Origin: Chara braunii
Taxonomy: Eukaryota > Streptophyta > Charophyceae > Charales > Characeae
Assembly: GCA_003427395.1 (NCBI GenBank)
Contig: BFEA01000111.1
Coordinates: 546,489-570,182 of the forward strand
Length of the DNA stretch: 23,694 bases
Direction: 5' to 3'
Under the pieces are notes generated by a model that saw only the letters and a program-made list of their open reading frames with translations, did no database searches and was not told the origin of the DNA. The position numbers and the translations under genes are program-made. Shown piece after piece: positions 1-10,839 of this stretch. Position 1 is the first letter of the stretch. Every line of letters begins with the position of its first letter.

Positions 1-68
<68 letters not shown>
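1..68. repeat. (AG)n microsatellite
   Basis: An uninterrupted dinucleotide AG tract of 34 units fills the start of the window and is cut by its edge, so the true length is unknown. No gene is associated with it. Confidence 0.98.
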
Positions 69-72
<4 letters not shown>

Positions 73-180
73 AGTCTCCAACCTCGCGGCTGCCCTCATG
101 GTACTTCCATCGAATGGATGAGAAAAATCAAATGAATCTACCGCTAGAACATGGACGTACACACTGCCACACTTTTTTCA

Positions 181-255
181 TGTGTGTGTGTGTTTCGTGT
201 GTGTGTGTTTCGTGTGTGTGTGTTTCGTGTGTATGTGCGTGTGTGTGTATTCGCA
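181..255. repeat. TG-rich minisatellite (TGTGTGTGTGTTTCG-like)
   Basis: A TG dinucleotide tract is broken at regular intervals by TTTCG, giving about three copies of a roughly 15-bp unit before it degrades into TG/CG. Open frames across it consist of repeated Val-Cys and are products of the repeat, not genes. A shorter TG/CG tract follows at about 333-355. Confidence 0.9.
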
Positions 256-280
256 GGGGGAGGCAACGTCCCCACAACAA

Positions 281-508
281 ATCGATCAATCAATCAATCA
301 ACAGAAAAAAGAGTCATTTTGCCGCACATTTGATGTGTGTGTGTGCGCGCGCGGGGTGGATGCTACCCCCACGCAACCAACCAATCAATCAGTCAATCAA
401 TCAATCTATCATACTTTTGCATGGATTTTTTTTTTTTTTTTTTTTTTTTAATTTTACGATCAGTCAATCAGTCAATCAACCAACCAACCAATCAATCAAT
501 CAATCCAT

Positions 509-542
<34 letters not shown>

Positions 543-604
543 GCCAATCAGTCAACCAATTGATCAATCAATCAATCGACCAATTAATCAATCAATCAAT
601 CTTT
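281..604. repeat. (AATC)n tetranucleotide repeat field with a T homopolymer
   Basis: AATC units with AACC and AGTC variants fill about 281-300, 376-412 and 458-604. They are interrupted by a TG/CG patch and a T run of about 25 at 425-449. All frames reading Asn-Gln-Ser-Ile through it are artefacts of the tetranucleotide. No spacer/repeat regularity of a CRISPR is present. Confidence 0.92.
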
Positions 605-642
605 TTTTTGTTTTTCTTCTTACATTCAGAGTTTCGGACTTC

Positions 643-666
643 AAAAAAAAAAAAAAAAAAAAAAAA
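643..666. repeat. Poly(A) tract
   Basis: An A homopolymer of about 24 follows CTTC. It directly precedes the 680-745 segment that recurs inverted near 11180-11250. It may be the tail or internal tract of an old retroelement, but no element could be delimited. Confidence 0.8.
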
Positions 667-679
667 CTTTTGAGAAAAC

Positions 680-745
680 TAGAGCGCGGTCAGGGTTAGA
701 GTTTGAAAATATATTTCAAATTGCCGTTTTGGAGTCCAGTCCCCT
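680..745 (+). repeat. Dispersed repeat, copy 1 (inverted partner at 11180-11250)
   Basis: This segment runs from CTAGAGCGCGGTCA to TTTTGGAGTCCAGT. By eye it matches the reverse complement of about 11180-11250 at roughly three bases in four, with the core TTTTGGAGTCCAGT conserved exactly. The two copies lie on opposite sides of LINE-A in opposite orientation. The element they belong to is not recognised. Confidence 0.55.
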
Positions 746-893
746 TTGAAGCTTACACTGCAGGCCAAACTCCTCCATCGCGTGGCTGTAGCAAGGCAAA
801 GTTGTAACTGCAGTCTAGTCATCCACGTCAGAGGGACAGACCGTTTTCCAAAAATAAAAGAAGAAACAAGAAGAAAAAAAGAAAAGATGGTGG

Positions 894-936
894 CGCTGTA
901 TCTTTCCATGTTCTAGCAGAAGATCACTCTCGGTTT
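894..936 (+). mobile_element. Foldback/MITE-like element A, left part (split by LINE-A)
   Basis: This is the left arm of a small inverted-repeat element whose right part lies at 10571-10640. The two parts were separated by insertion of LINE-A. The outer end CGCTGTATCT recurs as its reverse complement at the right end (to 10640), and the inner arm AAGATCACTCTCGGTTT pairs with the 10610-10627 region. The left arm carries about 11 bases (TTCCATGTTCT) missing from the right arm. A related, uninterrupted copy lies at 10840-10944. Without the LINE and one duplicated target the element would be about 98 bp. It has no coding capacity. Confidence 0.8.
922..936. repeat. Target-site duplication of LINE-A, 5' copy
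   Basis: The 15-mer GATCACTCTCGGTTT here is repeated exactly at 10571-10585, immediately after the poly(A) tail of LINE-A. This is the expected product of target-primed reverse transcription and fixes the outer limits of the LINE. Confidence 0.92.
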
Positions 937-2319
937 GGACTCACCGGAGGCGTTTACCGCATTGAGAACCGGGAAGCGGACTTGAGGTGTTTAGCGCACG
1001 CGCGATCGCACCTCGGCGCTGGTCCACAACGCGTCACGGGTTGACGCGAGTTGTGGCCCGACCCCCTAGTGAGGGGGTTCCACGTGGAGCCCTGCAGCAG
1101 CCACGGTTTTGACACGTGGCGCCATGTGCTGGTACAATCGGGGACGTGGTGGAGTGAGCGTGTGGTAGGATCGAAGTGTGCGAACGATATTCGACGGACA
1201 ACTAGGAACAAGGCGTACAGACCATATCGGGATAGAGAGCAAGGAGCGGTAGCGAGAAAGGATACTGGGACAATCAAGGATGAGAGAGAAGTGGGGTGCA
1301 AGAGACAGGAGACTGTTACTAAATAATAGGGCAAGAGGGGTGGACGAAAGAGGGAACCATAGAGCGGGAAGAAGACACCGGACGAGAGAGGACGCGAAGC
1401 TGAAGTGTTAATCGAGCGGTGCTGGGGGAAAAGCGACGAGGAATCGGACTGAGCCACCGACGCGAATCGTGAAGAGGGAGTGACGGACGGTGGCCGCTGG
1501 CAAAAAAGAAGAGAAAAAAGAAATCGAAATGGGAGGAGGATGACAGGTGGAATCTGACGCGCAATCAACGTCGGAGTCAACGGTGATTCTGAAGGAGTCC
1601 TCGTCAACGGCTGTGAGGCATCCGGAGGTCACAGCAGTAGGAGCCTACGAGCAGGAGTAAAAGGCACGAGGAGCGCAAGGGAGAATAACGGCAACGACAG
1701 TATTGTTTAATCATCCCCTGAAACCCGCTCCCAGAAACGTTTTTCCTACCCCNCNCCNCCNCCCCCCCCCCCCCTGCCCTCGGACATCCCTCAAGCCAGT
1801 GAATCACTAAAGAACCCCCAAAAAAACAAAAAGAGAAGAGAAAAAGCAAAAAAAAAAAAAAAAACACGGCCAGACAAAAAAACAAGAGAGAGGCAGCACA
1901 AACATCAAACAACTTCCGCATACCAGGGCACATAGTACAACCTGCACAGACAGTGAACATCTTCTAATCCGATCACACATATAACACAGCACACAGACAC
2001 CATCATGCAATCATCTTCCATGTACTAAGGAGAGAGGAGCCGGAGGGGATCGGCCTCCTTGATTTTCTATCATGGGGCCATAAGGCACGATCCGATCAGA
2101 CAGCAGGCGGTACCCCCGTACGGGAGACCGGGAGCTGCAAAAATCCCCCGTTCCGCCCTAGGACACCCCTCGCACCCGGGCACATTCCGATCGGACCATC
2201 ATTGATGGCCGGGTCTGCCCGAAGCGCGGAAGCAACAGCCCCCACAAGCACACGAGAGCACACAGGAATTAGGGTCTGCATCACAAGGCTCCTGTACTAA
2301 GCTGAAGGGGCCAAGCTGT
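937..2319 (+). other. LINE-A 5' leader
   Basis: There is no coding sequence I can support in these 1.38 kb. The first part is GC-rich with an imperfect stem at about 1023-1055 (CCACAAC...GTTGTGG with a two-base bulge). The middle is purine-rich. A C homopolymer with ambiguous bases lies at about 1752-1774, and an A run of about 18 at 1847-1864. LINE promoters are internal and normally lie here, but I see no recognisable promoter motif. Minus-strand open frames across 954-1607 are low-complexity Ser/Phe-rich shadows of the purine-rich strand. Confidence 0.6.
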
Positions 2320-5300
2320 ATGGAGGACAAGGGAGAGGCGGAGCAGAAGGGGAGTGTTAAAAAGGTGGAGATGGAGGAGGGGAGTGGGAGTGAGGGAGAA
2401 GAGGAGGAAGACGAGGAGATGTTAACAGAGGAAGAAATGCTGCAAGAAAAAAACAAACAAAATCAGGATGTCGTGGGAAAACAAGGAAAAAAAGGGGAGA
2501 GACCCACATGAGCCCAGCGCGTTAGAGCCACTATCCACGAGAAGTCCCTCGACATCCGACGCGCTGCTCAAGACACGCACCAAGGAGGAGCCCTTGAAAG
2601 TGCCCCTCCGCAACCTCTCGTCGGCAAGGCCATACTTCCTGACTCTCTTCCTCCTCCCCTCTCAAAACCAGGTGGTGGAACAGGGAGGAAGGAAGACAAT
2701 GATGAAGACATACCCCCCCGACAAGCTAGAGGCGAGGGACAAAACGTACAGCCATGCAAGCAATTGGCTCTTCCTTGGTGACGTGGCTCACAAATCGGTC
2801 AACGAAAAAATTAAATGGATTCACAAACGGCTGGAGGAGATGAAAGGTAATCCCGAGGCGGTCCAGGATTTTTTTCTGATCCAGCCGCTCTCCTCCACGC
2901 TCTTCACTATTCTGAGTCTCTTCAAGGAAGACAAGCAGAAGATGGATGGGTGGAAGTCGATCAAATGGGAACGCTCAGAGGTGAGGATCTATCCGTGGCA
3001 GCCCAAAAAGGTGACCCCTGAAGAGAGACGGGAACAACTGATGAAGGACTATTTCTGGGTAGAACTGAGACACATTCCCGTGGAAATCCAGGCGGCTTTC
3101 GTCTACGACTTTGACCAGGAGTACAACATCGTTGACTTTTTTGACCCGCTCCCATCCTATGTGGAAAAGCGGGACAACTATCTGATGCTGGCACTGGATC
3201 TGCCGAAGGACCAGCCCTTCTTAATCGACGACATTATACCCTATCGAATGGGGGGGAGGGTCTTCCAGATACACACAGCCCACAAGTTCCGCCCATGGTG
3301 TTTCACATGTAGGGCGTATGGCCACCTGAGTACTGAATTCGGTTGCCCCTACCATCCTAACAACAAGACCTTGTCAACGGCCCGACTTAGACAAGACCTG
3401 TGGAGACCCAATAGGTGGCATGTTGTCGACCAGGGTCATGAAGGTTGGGTATTCCTGGTGGACCGGGACCCCGGGGGCCAGGCGAAGGGATGGACCTGGG
3501 AAGGGAGAAGATCCCCCTGTTGGACCACCAGGCCGCCCAACGACTGGACCCCACCCCTGCTGGACATGGCCCGACGCCCCGAAAAGGCCCCCGACTTGGA
3601 ACGCCAGGCCCCCAAGCGACCTGAAAAGGCCACCGATCTGGAACGACAGACCCCCAAGCTACCGGTCCCTCAGGGGGGGGGGCAGCCCAAAAAGCAGCCC
3701 GATCCGCAGCGAACTTGGGGCCCTTCTGCAAAGCGGTACCTGCCAATCAAGAAAAAAACGGAGGACACAAGGAAAGAAGAAGAGCCTTAAAAAAGCCTTC
3801 AACCCGTGCCCCCGCCTCCGGGCCAAGACTCAAGTCCCCTCACACAACCTGCACAAAACGAGCAAACACTGCCGGACCAGGGACGGGACCAGGAAAAGAT
3901 GAAACGTGTAAACCAAAGGACCTGTTTGAGGACGCTTCCGGCCCCGCACCAATGGAGATTGGGAACATCCCTGGGGCGCCCCGTCCACCGGAGGTGGAAA
4001 TGACCGACACCCAGGAAGAGAACACTCCACCTACAACAGGTGCAGCGCAGTCTGACGGACAAGAGGCCGGTAATGCACGGGGGATGGCTCTGCAGGAGGT
4101 GGCGGAATGGCTCATGAAAAACCTCCGTCTAAAGTTTCAGAATGGAAGCGAGGAGGCGTGGGACACAATGTATAGGGATCTGGTATCTATGCCGGAAAGC
4201 AGCCCGAGCCTCCACACCGCCCTGACCCAGGGTCTGCCGGAAGGGGTGTGCTGGTCTCAGATCTGTTACAATTTACTGCAGATCGTTCTCACCCGATTCC
4301 ACCCCCCCCAGCCTCAGCACAGTTCTGAGGAAGCGGGGGGGCACACAGATAGGGATCGATATGGCACCCCCGGCGATGCCATTCTAAACGCTGCACATCA
4401 AAGCGGTGACGTAGCAGAAGGCAGCCCACAAGATGGCAGGCGAGCCAAAGAAACAACAGATGATCAACCAGATCAGCAAGACCCTTCGCGACCTGCCAGG
4501 ACACAGGACATCGCACACCCAGAATCTCGGGCAGGTGAGCACCCTGTTCCTGAACAGCCCCGCAGTGATGGAAAGGAAGAGGGTTCACCGCTAGGCGAGC
4601 AGCAACACACAGTGCCAGTGGATCGGACCGGTCAACCCCCGAGAACGCAGACTCCTGACACTGGTGCAGCCAAGGGAGACTGAGACGACCGGCCACACCC
4701 GGTTGGCGAGGAACAGAAGTGCCAAACCGGGGTAGAGAGGGAACAGTACCACAAGGACCAGAACGATCACCCACTGGTAGGGCAGGACAGAGGGGGAGGC
4801 GGGTTATGCCTTGCACTACCGGCCTGGGACTGTGCCACACCCACACTCCACTCCAATCTCCCTGCCCCTCTCGCCCCCCCGAAGCCCCCAGAGGACATCC
4901 TTACCAGCAGGAGACAGAAAATCCGCCACCTGCTGGAAAAGACCCCCCCCGCCCAACCCTCCGATAAGGGCATTGTGCTCCTCCCGGTCAGACAGTCACA
5001 TGGGATATGGGAGGTAGGTCTGTCCACACCTCCCGAGGCGGTGCATGGTGAGTTGTTCCTTCAGGGACGCTCATCTTTCTTCCTCTCACTAACATCTTGG
5101 GCTGACAACCTGGCCTTCCGCAAACAAGACATCTCCAAGCTGACTCAGGGGCTCCTCCCAGGGGGCGCCACTGCAGCTTTGGTGGTCTCCCACGGCCAAG
5201 ACAGGCTGGGCGTCGGAGACATCTACGTGCGCTACGACCACTCAAATAAGGAAGGGTTGCGTTGGTTAGATAAGGAGGCCCTCTCAGATCTCCAGATCTT

Positions 5301-5673
5301 AAAAATAAAAATCGGCGACCTCTGGTCTGCCTTAGAGACATAGATCTTCCTCATCAACATACTCAGAAGGGGAATACTGCAAAAAGGGAGCATTTTGGAC
5401 ACAACGNGGGGCGCCACTGCGGCTTTGGTGGTCTCCCGCGGCCAAGACAGGCTGGGCGTCAGAGACTCAAATACGGAAGGGCTGCGCTGGTTAAATAAGA
5501 AGGCCCTCTCAGATCTCCAGATCTTAAAAATAAAAACCGACGACCTCTGGTCTGCATTAGAGACAGAGACCTTCCTCGTCAACATTCTCAGGAGGGGAAT
5601 ACTGCAAAAAGGGAGCATTTTGGACACAGCGAAGTGGATGCCTCTATTAAAAAAAAAAAGAAAAAAAAGATAA
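2320..5673 (+). pseudogene. LINE-A ORF1 (zinc-knuckle nucleic-acid-binding protein), broken
   Basis: In plant L1 elements ORF1 binds the element RNA in the RNP. The likely start is ATG 2320, opening an acidic Glu-rich N-terminus. The frame shifts near an A7 run around 2490, continues as the 2468-3790 frame, then shifts back near the A7 run around 3751. From there one frame runs to TAA 5671-5673, interrupted by TGA 4681 and TAG 5341. The central part resembles the plant LINE ORF1 (DUF4283-like) domain, with WQPK, a YFWV...P stretch and a zinc knuckle at 3299-3346 (CFTC-x4-H-x6-C; two residues longer in the last spacing than the usual C-x2-C-x4-H-x4-C). A Pro/Gly/Gln-rich linker follows, then a C-terminal region ending in the basic tail KKKRKKR, a candidate nuclear-localisation or RNA-binding tail. 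At about 1,100 codons it is much longer than typical. An 82-codon in-frame tandem duplication near the C-terminus adds to that. Confidence 0.82.
5162..5631 (+). repeat. Tandem duplication inside LINE-A ORF1 (period 246 bp)
   Basis: Copy 1 is 5162-5406 and copy 2 is 5408-5631, separated by an ambiguous base at 5407. The copies share GGGGCGCCACTGC at the start and GGGAGCATTTTGGACACA at the end. Copy 2 lacks 21 bases (seven codons) present in copy 1. The 246-base period equals 82 codons, so the frame is preserved. The N exactly at the junction means a real duplication and an assembly join cannot be distinguished from the sequence alone. Confidence 0.9.
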
Positions 5674-5711
5674 AAGATCCTGACTACTCAACGACACACA
5701 AATAATAGAAG

Positions 5712-8700
5712 ATGAATGTGGTTGACGCGCTTTATGGCAGGGACAAAGTCTGGAGGCTCTGCAAACGGCAAGCGGACCTCGACTTGCGTTCACTAAACGT
5801 GAACGGTCTGGCCTCAGCCAAAGTCTCCAAGAGACAGGCCATAATGGACCAATTCAGAGGAATAGAAGGTAGACTTTGGCCGGGCGTCATATGCTTGCAT
5901 GAAACCCATTTAATGGACACCCCCGAGCATAACCACACACACAAAGAGATCTGGCCACACCAGGCGTACCGTGCCCATGCCCCGCGTCCTGGTAGTTGCG
6001 GAGTCGCAATTTGGATCCCTCCGGGGTCCAAAGTAAAGATGCTTGCCTGGTCAGCAGATCATGATGAAGGAAGATGGGTCGACCTACGGGTGATGCTGGA
6101 AATTGAAGTGGTGACCATTCTAAGCGTATACGCCCCCAATGACCCGCAAACATGACAAATTTTCATGGAATCCTTGAAAGACAAGTTGCAGGTGGGCATC
6201 CCTACGATTCTAGTGGGGGATTTCAACGCCGCCCCGGACAGGTGGTTGGACAGATGGAAGACCCCCTCCCCCTGCCCGCTCTATATGGAACAAGACGAGA
6301 GCATGATTGTTGAGCTCTCTCAATCCCTTAATCTCTTTGACACATTCCGGCGTACCCATCCGACTGCGCGTCGTTTCACGTGCTATCGAAAAAGTGCAGC
6401 GGATTGTGTCTCGAAGTCACGCATAGATCTCATCCTGTCCTCAGAAGACCTGCAAGGGGGTCTACAAGCAGCAGAGGTATTCCCCAGGAGCCCCCACCCG
6501 GGCTTGGACCATGCAATGTGCGTGACCATCTTTTTATTCAGGAAGAAACCCGATCAAGGAAGGGGTTTCTACAAGCTCAACACATCCCTCCTATCTCTCG
6601 ATCATTTCAAAATTTATCTCAAGGAAGTGTGATCCTTTTGGAAAACGCAGAGGGACCACATCAGCGACGACATACTGTGGTTCAACAACGGCTCAGTTTT
6701 CCTAGGCCGTAAGTGCAACGAATACTCGAAGCTGCTTGCAGCACGCCGACATGCCGAGGAACTAAGCCTTCAACATCAATTACAGCAATTACATTCACGA
6801 GAGGACGAACCGCTATATCCAATCCAGCAAAGGGTGTTAAGTGAAACTATTCAAACCTTAGAGGTTCAACTCATGAGCTTTACGGAACACAGGTGGCAAG
6901 GAGCAAGGATCTGGGGCAAACTCTCCAAGCATAGCATCGAGGGAGCAATGGATGCAAGATTCTTCGCAATGGCCAAGGCCAGAACAGGGCGTGCAATAAT
7001 CGAGGCCGTGGAGGACCCAAAATGCCACCTTGGGCCCCTTCACATATCCACGACTGCATGCACGAAAATAGCGAGAGATTTTTACCAAGACCTCTTCACC
7101 TCAGAATGTCGGAATCAGGAGAGAGAAAAACGTGCGGAGGAAATCAATGTTTTTCTGCGCCCACTAACCAAAACCCTCACAGACCAACAGAAGGAGACCC
7201 TAGACACACCCATATCGCAGGAGGAGATATGAGAGGCATTGAAGCAAATGGAGGAAGAAAAAAACCCCGGTTTGGACGGGCTACCAAAAGAATTCTGGGA
7301 AGCCATGTGGACTAGCATCTCCCAAGACCTCATGGACTATTATCACGCGGTTTGGAACACGGGACAAATAGGTGAAATAGTGTGGCAAGGAGTGCTGACG
7401 CTTTTTACAAAAAAGGGGAAAAGACTAACATCAGAAACGATAAGCCTATTACCCTTCTTATTGTGGTTTACAAACTGCTAGCCAAGGCACTGGCCAATCG
7501 CATGACACCAGTGATGAGGGACATTATCCATCCGGACCAAACTGGCTTTATCAAAGGCATAAATATCCAGGGTAACATCCTCCTGGTTAACGAGATGATC
7601 AAACTATCACGACAATCCAAAAACAACGCAGCGATCATCTTCATCGACTTTGAGAAAGCTTACGATCATGTGGATTGGTTCTTTCTTGATAAATGCCTAG
7701 GCAAACTAAATTTTGGTCAAAATTTCAGACGCTGGATAGAGATCCTTCATGGAAATGCGACAACTAGGGTCATGGTAAACGGCAACCTGGCCCCCCCCAT
7801 TAGCCTCTAGAGGTCGGTCAGACAAGGCGACCCCATAGCGCCCTACCTATTTGTCATCGTTATGGAGGCGCTGACTACCAATCTGAGGACCCACAAAGAA
7901 CTTAAGAGAATCCAAGTAACATCAATACCCAAAGAGGCAATCCCGGTGTGCTCGTTGTTTGCTGACGATCTAACTCTGATGGTGGATGCTTCCAAAGAAG
8001 CAATGGAGGAGGTGCAGCGCCTGATGGATCGCTTCTGCACACTGTCAGACAGGAGAGTCAACTGGGGAAACAAAACCCTGGGATGGTGGATACACCACCA
8101 AGGTGTGAGATCCCCGGAATAACCCAAAATTAACTGGCTCCCCAAAGAGAGCCCTATCAGGGTGCTAGGCATCTCCATGACGGCAGAAGGCAAACCCTCG
8201 ACAAATAACGATTGAATCTCTACCCCCCCCTCTGGCCAAAATGGCTCTCTGGAGGGACAAACACACCTCGTTGTTCGGTCGAGCCCTCATCATCAACAAT
8301 GTGGTGCTGGCCTCGATGTGGTACAAATCTGCCATTTGGGCCCTGGACAAAAATGACGTACGCCCACTGCGATGCCAGATTGCCGCTTTTCTTTGGCGGG
8401 GCGATCATGAACGACGTAATGTACTAAGCCGGGTGGCCTGGCACTCAATTATCCAACCCAAAACACGAGGAGGTTTGGGCATCATCGACCCCTTATTACA
8501 AACTAAAGCACTAGCCCTGCGATGGATCAAGCGCCTCCTTTTCAGCCCGGAGATCCCCTGGAGAGAGCTAGCTCTAGAACAGATCGCAAGGCTAGCACCA
8601 CAAACACTAGAAGGGATCGACCCGGTGATGTGGTTGGAAAACAGAGAATGGTCCATCCCTCGAACAAGAACGCATCAAAGGGTCCCTCACCCGGAATGCC

Positions 8701-10280
8701 CCAAGCAAGCAACCAAAGCCGATTTGCGATAAGACCCCTTCTGGCCTGCCCTTCTCAGGACATGGAGGAGTCTGCCCCCCCCTGACAAAATAGCGCCAGA
8801 CAGGTGGGAGGAGGTGGCGCGCCAACCCCTCTTTGGAAATAGATGGGTGGTGGACTCGACGGGCCGCATGCTCCTCAGCACGGACACCCCCTGGAGGGGC
8901 TGGATCAAGAGAGGGATAACAAGAGTCAAGGATATATGGGATGGGGACAGAAAGGACTGGATCGGACCCGACCAACTCCGAGAGAGGCTATGGTATTGCC
9001 ACCGGCCGCACGAAGCTCTGGAGAGGCTCATAGAAAAAATCCCGCTAGAGTGGTGGAGAATACTCCACAAAGGCCCCTCCCTGCAGAAACTAGATTGGGT
9101 GGCGGTTAGGGGCCACCAAGGTTGTGTGGGTAACAGTGGTTGTGCGGCTCTCACGGCTAGGGCAGGACAACGCCATCCAAAGACCAGTCGCTGATGCAAA
9201 TTTAACATGTCAAGCAGACGAGGTCCACAGAGTCTGCGTGCTAAACGAAGACGGGCAATAGATAGCTTACCTTCCTGACATCCCCCTGCAACACCTGGCT
9301 TTGGATCCGATAGAGTGGTCATGGTCAACCCAGGGTAGGCAAGGCAAGAAATTTACAAAAACCCTATATGCCTTGACTGTCAAATCTACCTACAGGCTCC
9401 TGAGACCGAAGGCGGCATTGCATGACCAGGTGGGGGAACGCTGGCAAAACCATCTCAACGTCAGTAGACGCGAGCTGCGACCAGTCCGCTGGTTCAGAAC
9501 AGTTAAAGAAAAGCCAGCCAAACTGGCATCGCTTCAATGGCAGTTAGAGCACCGCTGCCTTCCAACCAACAACTGGCTCATCGATAGAACGTCCCTGGAA
9601 CATTCCCGTCCCGGAAAAGGCCTGAGACAATTGAACATATATTCCTCCAATGTCCCGGGGCACTTTGGTTGTGGAGATGGTGGGACCGAGTGTGGGATCA
9701 ACTGGGGACAAACGTTCAATGGCCCTGGGACTGGAAGGCCTTGCTGTGTGAAACCTGGCCCAAGGACCTGACAGAGCAATCAGACGAGTTCACCATGAAT
9801 ATGCTTAGGATGGGCCGTCGGGCAATCCTCTGGGCACTCTGGCGGAGACGTTGCACGTTCGAAATGGAGGGGGCGTGATTGGAAGGCCCCGAATTCACTG
9901 AGAGCGTTCAACAACAAATCCAGACAGAAATAATGGCAAAATGGAACGAAGTAAAGGGACGACTTCAACTTCTCCATAAGCAAAGCGACATCAGACAAAA
10001 AATCCGGGACTTCAGTACAAACTGGCTTGGGGATGCAGAGGGAGGGAGGATAGGAAAGGTGGAATGGAAGGGAGAACACACGGAATGTGCCGCTTCTGGG
10101 GAGGGTCAACCAGGGATGGAGATCATAAGAGACTACTGCCTGCATTTTCACGAGTGGACCCAAGAGGATGCCTTGATCCCGCTGAAACCCCCGGAACATT
10201 TCCCGGACTTCTTCCCCCCCCCATCCAACTGTCTAGTGGATAGGTCATGGTATGGTGTGGATTCTGAAGTTCCCAGTTAA
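5712..10280 (+). pseudogene. LINE-A ORF2: APE-like endonuclease + reverse transcriptase + zf-RVT, broken
   Basis: This polyprotein would nick target DNA and copy the element RNA at the nick. It starts 38 bases after the ORF1 stop. The endonuclease region (5790-6560) shows LNVNGL, HETH (usually QETH), SVYAPN, GDFNA, SRIDLI and LDH (usually SDH). The RT region (7230-8200) shows NPGLDGLPKEFW, HPDQTGFIKG, motif A IDFEKAYDHVDW, RSVRQGDPIAP (motif B) and motif C FADDL, so the catalytic aspartates are still readable. The post-RT part has LFGRALIINNVVL, RGGLGI, and the zf-RVT-like stretches FTKTLYALTVKSTYRLL and ETIEHIFLQCP. The zinc cysteines expected before the last motif are degenerate. In-frame stops are TGA 6153, 6630, 7230 and 9876; TAG 7808 and 9259; TAA 8120 and 8730. 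Frameshifts lie near 7420 (A6/G4), 8222 (C8), 9190 and 9600. About 1,520 codons if read through. There is no tail homology beyond about 9880. Confidence 0.9.
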
Positions 10281-10546
10281 AAAGGAGGTGGAGACTAGCT
10301 CTTCAGCAGTAGATATCTGGCGCCTAGTTGCTGGGCGAAGGGGTCCCCACCCTCAACAACTCGCAAGTTTCGCTTTTGCTGTATCTGGAACAGTCGGTTG
10401 CAACTCTGTGAAGTGTTTCTGTAAAGGGACGCTGGACCTGTTTTCCAGCAGGTGATGCTCCCCACCAATAGATGGAGCCTCCCCCCAGGTGCTAGTGGTG
10501 GCTGCGCTGACCAGCATCACTAGCACCGCAGGAGGTGTGTCTTTTC
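10281..10546 (+). other. LINE-A 3' UTR
   Basis: This is the non-coding tail between the ORF2 stop and the poly(A) tract. It contains a 72-bp segment (10424-10495) that recurs inverted at 16583-16654, and a 10-bp perfect stem (10488-10527) about 20 bases before the tail. No other signal is seen. Confidence 0.7.
10488..10527 (+). promoter_or_regulatory. LINE-A 3' stem-loop
   Basis: GGTGCTAGTG and CACTAGCACC are perfect 10-bp inverted repeats separated by 20 bases, just upstream of the A24 tail. In several LINE families a hairpin at this place is what the reverse transcriptase recognises. That role is inferred from position only. Confidence 0.55.
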
Positions 10547-10570
10547 AAAAAAAAAAAAAAAAAAAAAAAA
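10547..10570 (+). other. LINE-A poly(A) tail
   Basis: 24 A residues mark the 3' end of the retrotransposed RNA and are followed directly by the second copy of the target duplication. Confidence 0.92.
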
Positions 10571-10585
10571 GATCACTCTCGGTTT
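10571..10585. repeat. Target-site duplication of LINE-A, 3' copy
   Basis: An exact repeat of 922-936 (GATCACTCTCGGTTT) abutting the poly(A) tail. Confidence 0.92.
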
Positions 10586-10640
10586 CCATGATTGATCTCG
10601 AAATGTGCAAAACGAGAGTGAATCTTCGCTAGATACAGCG
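10571..10640 (+). mobile_element. Foldback/MITE-like element A, right part
   Basis: This is the continuation of the element started at 894. The right arm AACGAGAGTGAATCTTCGCT followed by AGATACAGCG is the inverse of the left arm, except for a deletion of about 11 bases. Its interior (AATGTGCAAAACGAGAGTG) matches the corresponding part of element B. It was pushed about 9.6 kb from its left half by LINE-A. Confidence 0.8.
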
Positions 10641-10835
10641 TTATGATTTTTGTCTTTTGTGCAACGGGAATACAAGGGCCCAGCAGGATATACGGGCTGA
10701 TAAAGACATAGAGGCCCTAGGGGTAGTAGGGGCTACACGTGCTGACAACAGACCAGTTTCTTTTTTTTTTTATTTTCTCTTTTGTTTTTCCTTCTCAGAT
10801 TTCCCGACCTATGCGTGTCATCCTTGGGGCCTCGT
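10641..10835. other. Unassigned spacer between foldback elements A and B
   Basis: No gene, RNA or repeat is recognised here. It includes a T-rich tract at about 10757-10792. Two 60-residue frames across it carry no recognisable domain. Confidence 0.5.
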
Positions 10836-10839
10836 GTAG

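Larger units (their letters stand above)
937..10570 (+). mobile_element. LINE-A: full-length, inactivated plant L1-type non-LTR retrotransposon
   Basis: A complete element of about 9.63 kb lies between two exact 15-bp target duplications and ends in A24. In order it has a GC-rich leader (937-2319), ORF1 with a zinc knuckle (2320-5673), ORF2 with APE-like endonuclease, reverse transcriptase and degenerate zf-RVT region (5712-10280), a 3' UTR with a stem-loop, and a poly(A) tail. The architecture is that of plant L1 elements. The length is above the usual 6-7 kb, because of a long leader and an unusually long ORF1. At least ten in-frame stops and several frameshifts make it non-autonomous. The exact target duplication with heavily damaged ORFs suggests either homopolymer sequencing errors on top of decay, or insertion of an already defective copy. 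Confidence 0.93.

Noticed and set aside
281-604. Possible CRISPR-like repeat/spacer array
   Set aside because: The unit is a four-base microsatellite without constant spacers, in a eukaryotic context.
114-699. Several open frames rich in Cys-Val or Asn-Gln-Ser-Ile
   Set aside because: They are translations of TG and AATC microsatellites.
954-1607. 217-codon minus-strand frame in the LINE-A leader
   Set aside because: Ser/Phe/Leu-rich low-complexity shadow of a purine-rich strand; no domain.
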